Shown here piece by piece: positions 1-9,800 of a stretch of 64,000 bases of DNA. The stretch spans positions 45,816,673 through 45,880,672 of the forward strand of contig CM034233.1 of the NCBI GenBank assembly GCA_019916065.1, read 5' to 3'. Both the position numbers and the translations under genes were made by a program. This DNA comes from Vitellaria paradoxa. Taxonomy: Eukaryota; Streptophyta; Magnoliopsida; Ericales; Sapotaceae. The notes below the pieces were generated by a model, which saw only the letters and a list, made by a program, of their open reading frames with translations, was not told the origin of the DNA and made no database searches. How positions within the stretch are numbered: position 1 is the first letter of the stretch; the number at the start of each line of letters is the position of its first letter.

Positions 1-1451
1 GGTGTCAACCCAAGAAACATTATAAGAATTAGAGTGAGGAATGGGTTTCAATCCTTGGCGGGAGACGATAGTCATAGTAACAACGTTAATTCAACTCCCA
101 CTATTGATGATGACTTTACAAGGCTTAATATTGATTTTGATAAAGGTATGAAAAATAGAATGACGACGCCAATCATCAGTCTCCGTAGGCTGTGTTAAAG
201 TACAATGTACTATACCTAATTGTCGGGTATTAAGGGTGCCATATGAAGGATCTACATGGGTGGGAAGGATGGAACTTCTAATACATGCTAAGACAGTATC
301 ACCATAGTCATCCTCTAAATCACCAAAATCCTCTAGATTAGGTTCATACACTTGTTCTTCTAAGTGGTCATCATCAATGTGCCTTGAATGTTCTCCAATA
401 ACTAAGGCTTTCTTAGGACAGTTAGCGGACACATGATTAAATTCCCTACAATTGAAATATTCCACATGGGATGAGTTCCTTGGGGCATTAGTCATTGTAC
501 CTTTTCCTTTATTCTCATTCAATGCTTGGGTACCAAGTGGAGGGGGACCTAGGACTGACTTAGAGTTTGAAGAGGAAACTTGGTGTGAGGAAGAAATTAT
601 TATTGAAACTTGGTCCACTGGGACCCTTGGTAACCAACTTATAGTCCTGAACGAAGTTGTAAGCATGATCGAGAGTGGTAACACCTCTAAGAACAAGTTC
701 TCTCTTAAGGTTGTCATGGAGGCCTTGTCTAAACCTACTCAAGGTCAGGGACTGATCATCCATAATATTGTACCGCATTCTAAATTCATCAAACTGAGTC
801 ACATACTTAGTTATAGACCTATTTCCCTGGTTAAGATTAGTCAATTGATCTAGTAAATTAATCTTATATGATCTAGGTGGGTATTTCTCTTGAAGACGAT
901 GTCTCATTTCATCCCAGGTTCGAATGGGGGGCATGTGGCGCCTCACCAAGAGATCTTTGACACTCTCCAAAAATAGCTGAGCATTACCAAACAATCTCAT
1001 GCTTGCAAACTCCACTTTTCTTTTCTCTGTAAACTTACACCAGTTAAAATATCGATCCATATCTCTAATCTACTGGCTAAAAACGACAAAATCTAGACGA
1101 CCATTGAAAGTGGGGACATCTAACTTAATATTTTTAAAGAGACGTTCCTCTTGATGAAGATAGGCATTGTATTGAGGACCAAAATTTCCACAATCTCTCT
1201 CAGGATTTCAAGGAACAGGATTATGCCTATAAGGCACTTTGTCGTCCCTTATACTACGACGGTTCAAATTGTCAGGCATATCTGAAAGGTCACCATCTGA
1301 CAGATTGTGACGTCGTTCTAAGGTTGTTACTCGATTAAGTAAGTCCTGAGTATCCTAATGGCTAGCATTCATTTTAGCCTAGTGCCGTTATTTGAGTTTG
1401 TATTCCCTCAAGGATTTGGACTATTCGATCATTACCTTCAGAATTACTCAT
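1..1451 (-). pseudogene. gag-protease remnant of gypsy element A
   Basis: The gag start is best placed at 1451 (MSNSEGNDRIVQILEGIQTQ), but a stop follows within about 30 codons and the frame changes repeatedly. The capsid-type retrotransposon gag domain is clear at about 1060-560, including RTWDEMRHRLQEKYPP and SITKYVTQFDEF. A second frame from 717 to 91 holds a CCHC zinc knuckle in which the first cysteine reads as tyrosine (YFNCREFNHVSANC), then an acidic linker and the protease start CKVIINSGS. The protease active-site DSG therefore reads NSG and is followed by a stop. Reading on to position 1 still gives protease-like codons (NVSWVDT). Substitution of two essential positions plus stops and frameshifts means no functional product. 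Confidence 0.8.
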
Positions 1452-2600
1452 TTTACAAGTAGGTGTGCTATAGGTAAGAGTACGACCACTATGCAATTGC
1501 GTGCAACATTAGCTCAACTAACAATGATTGAGATCAATAAACAACTCACTTAATGCAAGTGAATGATCACAAAATTCAAACAAAATGTAATTTTTTATTT
1601 TATTTTTTATTTTTATTCTTTTTGGGGAATTGTTAAAATCTCAATTTAATGTAATGGATCTAGTAGATTGATTTATCTTTCAAAAGTTACAAGGAGAGGT
1701 CCAAATACTAGTTATTAAATTCCAAGAATTAGTTAAGCTCACAATTAAAATTGAAGGCAGAGAAACTTTTTTTTTTTTAATATGTATGGCCAATTAATTA
1801 AATATGAAAGGAAGTAAAAATAAGGTTGGAATGCTATGGATGCAAGGACCAAATAAATATGAAAGTGGTTTAGGTAAAGTAGAGGCTAAATAAATTGGGT
1901 TCAAGGTGATATTTCAAGGTGATATTACAAGTTGAGTAGCAAATAAGGGATGTTAAGGTACCATACAGATAAAATATTACTATTAAAGTGCGTAGAATGT
2001 AATACCAAAGAAGAGGTGAGGAACAAGTGCACTTAATTTGATGTAAAGTGGCCCCAAAAATGTCCCGAAGTGTCTTGGAAAATGTTCTGGAGTGTCCTAG
2101 AGTGTCTTGGAAGTTAGTGGATCTTTGTCGAAGTGTCGCCGGAGGAAAGCGGTGCCGATGGTGGCGGTCGCCAGAGCTAGGTACTTCTGAAAATGTACAA
2201 AAGTATCTACGAAGGTCTTGACGTAAAATGGACCAAACAAATACTGTGCCAATTTTGGGCTTCGATGTCGTCGGCAAAGCTTTGTTAGAGAATGTCGGTG
2301 ATGAGCGTTGGAAACTAGATGACAAGAAGAATCTTCTCTGTCAACAGTCGAAATCTCAGTGGGCATTGGAGTCGCATTGGCGTTGGATGAGATCTAGTAT
2401 TATCGGCAATTGTCGGTGACGAACAATAAATCGGCGCCGGAGATCGTCAATAAGTGCAAAGCTGGTGGTTGATAGTGACAAGGCTCTTAAGGTTAGGTTA
2501 TATATATATATATATATCTAATCGCAGAGGCATAAGAAGTTAGTTATGATTCTGTGAATGGGTGAGGTTTGATTCAAATAGTGATGGTTAGGGATCATTT

Positions 2601-2612
2601 GCTCTGATACTA
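2601..2612 (-). promoter_or_regulatory. Primer-binding site for initiator tRNA-Met (element A)
   Basis: The minus strand reads TAGTATCAGAGC, one mismatch from the TGGTATCAGAGC complement of the initiator methionine tRNA that many plant LTR elements use as primer. It lies three bases inside the LTR, as expected, which fixes the element's orientation. Confidence 0.65.
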
Positions 2613-2615
2613 AGC

Positions 2616-2950
2616 TGATGCGGGACACAGATTAAAGGCAATATAGAAGAAGAATAAGTAAAGAGAGAAGAAGAAGAAGAAACAGAAGAAGAAAACCAGA
2701 GAAGACAGGAAAGAAATTAGGCAAACACAGCCGTCTCAATAAAATTTAATAAAACAAGTCTGTCAAGAACCTAATAACTCAATCCTTTAAATGGGTTAAC
2801 AAATCCTAAAAACAACTAAAGATAAGATTGAATCAAGATTACAAAATCAAAATCGAAATCAGAACTTCTACTCTAAACAAACTTCCAAAATAAAATAATA
2901 ATAATAAAATAGATAAAATAATAAAAAATATGACTTTGGTGTCCTCATCA
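2616..2950 (-). repeat. 5' LTR of gypsy element A
   Basis: About 335 bp bounded by TGATGCGGGACAC at the inner side and GTGTCCTCATCA at the outer side, that is TG...CA with short inverted ends. The interior is rich in GAA and AAT. The partner LTR would be outside the window, so the outer boundary rests only on the terminal inverted repeat. Confidence 0.55.
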
Positions 2951-3474
2951 AAAAATCTTTTCGCTATTAGTGGCACGAAGGAGAGAGAGCAGGGCAGAAG
3001 GGCCGCCTCCTGTTCTATGTGGGTGTTGAGAGCCTGAAATTCTAGAAAATTATGGAAGCTTGCAATGTGAACAACCACATGGAGCAGTATCTATTTCCTT
3101 TGAATCCATTCGTTTTAGCTCCTAGTTCCCTCTAATAAATGGTGCTGGGAGGGGTGGACGGGGAGAAGATCTAATCTTTGTTGTCATTTTTACGGGAGTT
3201 CAAACATGCATGACAGACTTAGCAGTCTGGGCTTTAGCTATTGCATCGGGCAATGGCCCTTAGCAATGTCCTAAAAACATGTTAAGTCTTATATCCTCAT
3301 TGAATTGGCTTTACTATTTCCTCATAGTTCTCCAATCATCAGGTATCTTCAACTATCTTGCCTTCCTCTAAAAGCCTCATATGAAATAAGGAAGCAAAAC
3401 GCATATAGATTCACCCTTATTCATTTTATGCTTGTGCCGAGCAGCAACTGTTACATACAAATTTTGTCTGGCAG
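2951..3474 (+). other. Non-coding flank or intron upstream of the transporter exons
   Basis: No reading frame here matches an amino-acid transporter. The segment ends in a good acceptor, TTTTGTCTGGCAG, just before the first recognisable exon, so at least its right part is intron. A T/C-rich stretch around 3305-3470 fits an intron end. Confidence 0.5.
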
Positions 3475-3780
3475 GTTATTGGTGGGCTGGTCATAGTTAT
3501 TATGCTTCCCCTAGTAGCACTGACAACGCAATCTGCTTCGTATGTGTTCACTTCTTTTGAATTGGCACCAGAAACAACTGGGATATCGAGCAAAGCTTAT
3601 GCGGCAATTCTCTCTCTCCTTGTAAGTCAGTATTCACTATATGGGTATGATGCTGCAGCACATCTAACCGAAGAAACAATAGGTGCAGACAAAAATGGCC
3701 CCATTGCGATTCTTTCTAGCATAGGGATCATTTCTATATTTGGATGGGCATATATTTTAGCCCTCACCTTCAGCATTCAG
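3475..3780 (+). CDS. BAT1-like transporter, first visible exon
   Basis: 102 codons from VIGGLVIVIMLPLVA to ILALTFSIQ. Acceptor GGCAG precedes it and the donor GTACAC follows. It holds about three hydrophobic segments with the conserved loop GYDAAAHLTEETIGADKNGP between them. Confidence 0.85.
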
Positions 3781-5508
3781 GTACACCTGTTGCAATTAAA
3801 TCCCATTTGTTGTTTTAGTGTTTCTAGAAGCAACTTGAAGGAATAATGGGTTGCATCACATAGAAGTAGCTTTTTAGGTGAAAGTCATTTTCTTCCAAGT
3901 TTGTATCTGTGAAAACTAGGCCTGGAAAAATTTCATTGAAATTGGGTGGTTAGTTGGTCTTTCGTTTTTGCATTAATTGTGTACAATTTCAGGATGCAAG
4001 CTATCTATACGATACATCCAATGAAACTGCTGGATCATTTGTGCCAGCTCAAATACTCTACGACGCATTCCATGGGAAATACCATAATGCTACTGGAGCA
4101 ATCATATTACTCTTTGTGATCTGGGGTTCATTCTTCTTTGGGGGGCTTTCAATCACTACTAGTGCAGCCAGAGTGGTAAGTATCCTTCTTTTTCAACTGG
4201 AGCTGGAGTGCGTGGTTTTCTACGTTGAAGCAAGTGGATTTTTTTGCTTGTTTATTTATTTTGTGTGAAATTGGAAGAAGCTTATGGAACAAGATAATGA
4301 AGTTTCATTTCTTAATATGTCAACATAAATGAAGGTATAAAAACAAGTCTTTTGCACATTTCAAGTAAATAGAGATTAACCCTAGATCCTTGTCTTTGAG
4401 AAATGAATCAATACTTTCTACTCGAGCTCCATCATAAACTATTTACATTGCAATTTGCCAAAAAAAGATGGGTTCTTGTAGAACAGAACATCCAACTTTT
4501 TCAAAAATTTTTTTAACTTTTTCTAACTTTTTCTTTATCAAAAAACTCCAACTTTTATCATGTTTTTCGACCTTTATAAACTTTCTCCAATTTTTATTAA
4601 TTTTCTTTAATTTTTACCAACTTTTTTCAACTTTTATCAAAATTTTCACACTTTTCGAGGAACACTCCAAACACCGAGCATTCAATATTTACCTACTTTT
4701 TGTTTTTGTTTTTTGCCAAAATTTGGCACTCCAAACCAGCACTAAATAGTGATAAACACTCTTTCAAAGTGTCAAAATAACTATCAAACGCAGTTGTATA
4801 TGATAAGTTGAGGTCTAACAACTGTCCAACCCATCTGGTAGGAAACTATTCTACAAATTATATATAGCTAAGTGCAGTCTGATTTTTGAATCACAATCCA
4901 AACAAATTTCTAACTTTACAGAATTTGCAACCCATGGGGTGCACCCGTGTTTTATGTGTCAGTGGTGGTTCTGTGTTTTTGGCTTTAATCGTTTATGCAT
5001 AACTATGGTCCAGGTATATGCCCTGTCAAGGGATGAAGGAATCCCATTTTCATCAATATGGAGAAAAGTGCATCCGAAGCACAAAGTTCCATCGAATGCA
5101 GTGTGGCTTTGTGCAGCCATTTGCATTCTGCTTGGACTCCCCATCTTGAAAGTGAACGTGGTGTTCACGGCCATAACTTCCATATGTACGATCGGGTGGG
5201 TAGGCGGTTACGCTGTTCCGATCTTTGCGAGATTGGTGATGGCGGAGGAGAACTTCAAAGCAGGACCATTTTATCTAGGCAAAGCCAGGAGGCCTATTTG
5301 CTTTGTGGCCTTCTTGTGGATTTGTTATACCTGTTCAGTCTTCCTTCTGCCAACGTACTATCCTATTACTTGGGACACCTTCAATTATGCTCCTGTTGCT
5401 TTGGGTATTGGTTTGGGTCTCATAATGCTTTGGTGGGTATTAGATGCCAGGAAATGGTTCAGGGGGCCTGTTAGGAACATTGATGATGTTCAGAATCACA
5501 AAGTTTAA
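3475..5508 (+). CDS. Amino-acid transporter, BAT1-like (APC family), 3' exons only
   Basis: Three exons, 3475-3780, 3993-4175 and 5014-5508, join at phase 0 into 327 codons ending in TAA. The product resembles the C-terminal two thirds of the plant bidirectional amino-acid transporter BAT1 (also studied as a GABA permease), a membrane protein of the amino acid-polyamine-organocation superfamily moving amino acids across cell or mitochondrial membranes. Visible family features are GYDAAAHLTEETIGADKNGP, the glycine-rich hydrophobic spans, YALSRDEGIPFSSIWRKVHP and the end VLDARKWFRGPVRNID. About 190-200 N-terminal residues are missing: they lie left of the window beyond retroelement A or are lost. 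No stop or frameshift is seen in the three exons, so they are either still expressed or recently orphaned. Assignment to the family is firm; orthology to BAT1 itself is an inference. Confidence 0.85.
3993..4175 (+). CDS. BAT1-like transporter, second visible exon
   Basis: 61 codons, DASYLYDTSNETAG to SITTSAARV. Acceptor ATTTCAG, donor GTAAGT. It covers an extracellular-type loop with a possible glycosylation sequon (NET) and one membrane span. The intron that follows (4176-5013, 838 bp) holds a T-rich tract at about 4480-4650 built of degenerate AACTTTTT-like units and no gene. Confidence 0.85.
5014..5508 (+). CDS. BAT1-like transporter, last exon
   Basis: 164 codons and a TAA stop. Acceptor GGTCCAG. 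It begins VYALSRDEGIP, continues through several membrane spans, and ends in the short hydrophilic tail RNIDDVQNHKV. A start-like ATG further left in the frame (from 4939) is intronic sequence and was not used. Confidence 0.85.
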   Translation, partial: VYALSRDEGIPFSSIWRKVHPKHKVPSNAVWLCAAICILLGLPILKVNVVFTAITSICTIGWVGGYAVPIFARLVMAEENFKAGPFYLGKARRPICFVAFLWICYTCSVFLLPTYYPITWDTFNYAPVALGIGLGLIMLWWVLDARKWFRGPVRNIDDVQNHKV

Positions 5509-5512
5509 AATT

Positions 5513-5524
<12 letters not shown>

Positions 5525-5551
<27 letters not shown>

Positions 5552-5552
5552 T
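5525..5552. repeat. (TA)n microsatellite
   Basis: A run of alternating TA in the 3' flank of the transporter gene, just after its stop codon and probably in the 3' UTR. Confidence 0.9.
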
Positions 5553-6074
5553 ACATGTAAACATGTCACTTTAGTAAGTTCTCAGCCGGCAGTGAAAATT
5601 ATTGAAGGAAAATAGTTTTGTGCGTTTCATTCTCTGCGGCCCCACTATCAATGAATTTCATATTGCAGATATTAGCATTCACTGCAATAGTATGTGCTTA
5701 GATACTTACAATTGGAAAGAAAAGTTGCTTAGTGTTGTGCCTTTCTTGGCTTTAACCAAAAACAGAGCATTCTTTTGTATAACAATGCATGAATCTTTAC
5801 TTTTATTATTTATTTTGGTCAAGTGGCTCCTTAAAATTGATAACTTGAGGTCTAAATAGCAACGACCCAATTGGCCATTTATTCGTTAGGAAGGTTACGT
5901 TTATAGGAAATTTAGCATAGTAATTAACAATAATGATACAAATGCAATAAAATTAAGATAAACGTTGAAAATTCATTGTCTAATCTTAGTGGTTGATCCA
6001 TTTACATTGTGAGCTCCACAAAGATTGGATTATTGGAGAGTTTGTTGCAGCACGGCTACAGAACGACTTCTCTT
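5553..6074. other. Convergent intergenic spacer between transporter and PAD4
   Basis: This spacer holds the 3' ends of two genes that face each other. No ORF, tRNA or transposon end stands out. AATAAAA on the plus strand near 5947 is a weak poly(A)-signal candidate. Confidence 0.5.
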
Positions 6075-6887
6075 TCAAAAAAAACAAGAGAACTGATAAC
6101 GTTGGAATTGATGAAATTGCGATTTCAATTCTGTCAACTCTTTGATCCATAAACTGTAACTTGAATTCTGTGCAAGGACATCTTTGGACACCTCTTTTCT
6201 TTCGATGATCCTCATTGCATACTGTTCAAAGCCATGAATGTTCTCCCACAACGAAGTGAGCTTCCTCACATCCCTTTCCTTCCTAACATTCTCAACCCAC
6301 TCCCTCGCCTCTTCCACCTTCGCCCAGAAGCACGAATCTTGTGTCAAACTTGCAAATTTACTCCTCTTATTATTACTATTAGTATTAGCATCTTTTTCTT
6401 CTTCACCAACCTTCTTCATATTCCACCACTTATCAAAAATCTCATACCTTCTCTCTCTTCCGTGCTTCATGTAATGCCCCTTCACTCTGTGCATTCCCTC
6501 TCGATAATACTCCGCGATGTCTAGGGGCTCGACTAGGAGTTTGTAGAACTGAGATGCATTTACCCATTTGGCTCGCTTGTGAAAATCATGGGGGAGTTGG
6601 TTCGTCTCCACCATTCGAATCAGGTCGTTCCAAAACTGGCCTAGTTTTATGCGGTTCATGTTTATTTTTGCATCCCTTTTGGAGGCCATCCTTTGCTTGA
6701 AGGTATCGTAGTACCCCATTGGATTGTCACAATCGTCGCAAGTCGCTTTGTACCACTCTATTTGGGCTCGTAGGGGTGTGATTTTTGATAAAGCCACAGC
6801 GAGATTCGCGCTATTAAGGTTGGGGGTGCGACCCATTCGTCTCGCCAACTTGAGGCACTCTTTTGCTGGCCCAGAAACTGGTAGTTC
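6075..6887 (-). CDS. PAD4: PAD4 exon 4 (EP domain)
   Basis: 270 codons and stop. Acceptor ACATGTAG, first residues ELPVSGPAKECLKLARRMG. It codes the alpha-helical EP domain shared only by EDS1, PAD4 and SAG101, which in the EDS1 heterodimer lines the cavity for nucleotide-derived immune signals. A lysine/asparagine-rich insert (KDANTNSNNKRS) sits between the DKWW and CFWAK motifs, as in the variable loop of the family. Confidence 0.92.
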   Translation of the reverse strand, partial: ELPVSGPAKECLKLARRMGRTPNLNSANLAVALSKITPLRAQIEWYKATCDDCDNPMGYYDTFKQRMASKRDAKINMNRIKLGQFWNDLIRMVETNQLPHDFHKRAKWVNASQFYKLLVEPLDIAEYYREGMHRVKGHYMKHGRERRYEIFDKWWNMKKVGEEEKDANTNSNNKRSKFASLTQDSCFWAKVEEAREWVENVRKERDVRKLTSLWENIHGFEQYAMRIIERKEVSKDVLAQNSSYSLWIKELTELKSQFHQFQRYQFSCFF

Positions 6888-9800
6888 CTACATGTTTTAA
6901 TTAATGCAAAATAGCATGAATCAGGCAGCTAAGAAACACCTACACACACACCCACACACACACACAAATCTTGATAAGTAACCCTATACTATTATTTGTC
7001 TATAAGACTATATCTATTCTATATTATTATAAAAGCAAACATTACAGGCATTTGGTGTAACCTCAAATTTAATAAAGTTTTACATTTTGTGAATATTTTT
7101 TTTATAAAAATATAGAAAAAAATGTAACATGTAAAGAGTGTACCCACATTTACTTTTTTTTTTTTTTTTAAAGTAAAAACTTCTTTAGCGAGAGGGGGGT
7201 TTGGCATTTGTTGTAACATCAATTTATAACGTGAGACTTTTCCTCACATTTATATACTAACCATCAACCTCTTTCACAAAGGCCTTGAGTTAGAGGCAGT
7301 GACAACTTGTTTTTCTCGGTGGTCTGAGATTAATGATAAACTTGGACTCTAATACATAAGATGAGTAGCCTCAATCTTAAAATCTAAGTGTTAAGGTCGT
7401 AAGGTGAGGGAAGTTCATCTCTTATGTGGGAGAACTAATTTTTTTTATGAGCCGATGTAAGACAATTTCTAACAGTTTCCCTCATGCTAACTTGTATGGA
7501 CATAGGCATGGTATGGATATTGGTGAGAGCCAGTTGAAAACCCACTCTAATACTATGATAAATAACTAAAAATGTGAAAAGGATAATCAGTTTATTTTTT
7601 TTTTCCAATTTACTTTGTATAGCCTAAAAGGCTCAAACATATATAAATATTCCAACAACTACATTCCACAAATTATGAATCATAATTCAAAGAAAAGCTA
7701 GAATCAAGGAACTAAAATCAGGCCAATTTAAATTAAAAGGAAACAGATGATGAGGAATTTGGTTATAAGCGGTATGATCAAGATTGGGTTGGTCAAGTTA
7801 ACTCTATAAGATGATCTATTTGATATTGAGTTTAAAATTTTAGAACTAGTTCTTGATTTGATATGGCTGGACGTTTACATACCCTTACGCTTTGTTTGCT
7901 AGGTGAATTGTGGTGGCTTCACCAATTTATAATGTACAATCAAAATTGGAGAAATCTTTTTCTTCTAATCCTAATCGTTTATCGTGGGTTTGCGATAAAA
8001 AAAGTTTGATCTAGGCAACTCCAATTATTTCATAAATGACGATTCCTTTCCTTACCTGGGTAGCTATTAATCCCGAGGACTGCAATGCCAAAGTGATCCC
8101 AGCTTCATAGCTCGATTCATCCCTTTCCAACACAAGGCCTGTCTTTTTCAAGAATTGCAAAGACACAATATTCCCAACATAGTCTCCGTACTTGAGATGA
8201 TCCTCAATACAAGAACTTCCACAACCCGTAGCCAACATCAAATGCAGCAACTTAACAACTGCCATTGCATTGTCCACACAAACTGCACCTTCTTTCCCAC
8301 AAAACAAATAGCTCCCAAATGGCCAAAACGAATCCGACGATCTCCCCAACCCTTTTGCCGATTCTTCAACGCAAGCCAAGATGAAGAGAAACAGTTTTGT
8401 TTTCTCTTCATCGTCGGGTAATAACTGAGCCGAAATGGCTCTCAATTGTGGGGAAGTGAGAGAGAAGTTCCAGTATTGAAGGAGGGAGCGGAGTTGAGGA
8501 GTAATGGGAGGGAGAGGAGCTAAGAGGAGTCTGGGAACGAGGTCGTGCTTGGCGACCACGTGGCAGAAGTTGCCTCCCCATCTTTCTTGGAGGATGTCTC
8601 GGGAAAGGGACTCGTTTCCCAGCAGAGGGGAGCCAAAGGTGATGCAGAGGACACTGCTGTGGGGAGGAGAGGACATGGATTGGAGATGGGAGAGCAGCCA
8701 CAGTGCTGATAGAGAAGCTATTGTTCCTCCTATGGAGTGCCCTGTGAAAACTACTGATTTCCTTTGCTTCATTATGTCAGACACCTGCATTGCAAATCAT
8801 TGTTTTAGAAACCCATTGTGAAAATTTGAATAAACTTTAAAAAAAAAAAAATCATTTGAACATGGATTTTGAGTTAACGTTCACTCAGTTCAACACACTT
8901 GTAATCAATTTTGAATTTCATCTCTACTCTTTTTACTTCTTAGGGTTTGTTTGGAGTAAAAAAAAATGAGATAAATTGAGATAAATTGTGATTTGGGAGG
9001 AGTTCGTAATGCGTGCAGTGAGAGAAAAACGTTGATGTGATATAAAATTAACAGAGATTTATAGAGATTTTTGGAGATTTTCAACAAACTTTTACAAACC
9101 AAACGGGCCCCTAGTCTTCCTTTCTTTAACTGCTCTTTCCTTTTCAATGCTCAGTTGCAAGAAAAAAAATAAATGAAAATTTCATCAAAAATAGAAAAGG
9201 AAATTGGGAGAGAAATGAGAGAGAGGTAAGGAAGAAATTCACATATGTACTCTGCCTGCATTTTTCCTCATTTATACTAAGAGAAAAAGTCAGAAGTTTG
9301 GTGAAAATTGATGAAAGTATCCATTAAAGCTGTGTCACATTTTCACTAGAACATGTTGTCCAAAAAGTTTTAAAATTTTACAACTTTAAATAATTAAAAG
9401 TTATGCTCTCATTGTGAATAGGTTAATAGGTGCTCATATTTTTACTTGTTAAAGAGTTTGTTGATGAGTGGTAAATGAGTTGATTTGTCATTCTTATTGA
9501 GCTAAGTTTATTATTAACTCATTTATTCGTTGAGTTTAAAAATAGTTAGGTATGTTTGTATTTCTCTATTAATTTTTCTTACTTCCTAATAACTTCAATA
9601 AAAAAGAGTAGTGTGAAGTATGGAAACTAACGAAAGAATACATTTATCATTTTCGTTTAAAAAATACGATCAAGTTTATTCATATAACTTCATTTAACTT
9701 TATCAAATAAATATAAATAAGTTGTCAGTTGTCGTTGTTCACAAAAACTAAGTCACAGTCAGCCCGTGGGCTATGTTAATTAATTATAATTATAATTTAT

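Larger units (their letters stand above)
1..2950 (-). mobile_element. Ty3/gypsy LTR retrotransposon, 5' part (element A)
   Basis: The element reads right to left: LTR at 2616-2950, a primer-binding site just inside it, a leader of about 1.1 kb, then gag from 1451 and the start of protease, which runs off the left edge. LTR ends are inverted (TGATGCGGGACAC inside, TGATGAGGACACC outside). Reverse transcriptase and integrase would lie left of the window, so the clade is not decided. Several stops and frameshifts show it is dead. It lies immediately upstream of the transporter exons, in what should be intron or 5' gene space. The leader (1452-2600) holds no convincing gene, only a (TA)n run at about 2499-2518. 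Confidence 0.8.

Noticed and set aside
1..30. Similarity of GGTGTCAACCCAAGAAA at the window start to the repeat at 54650-54722
   Set aside because: At the window start these bases are protease codons (VSWVDT) of gypsy A on the minus strand, so the likeness is probably chance.
2228..2419. ORFs within 1870-2419 of the gypsy A leader
   Set aside because: They overlap on both strands, have no domain, and lie in the untranslated leader between primer-binding site and gag.
3305..3496. 63-codon ORF as an upstream transporter exon
   Set aside because: Its frame differs from that of the exon starting at 3475, and a strong acceptor lies inside it.
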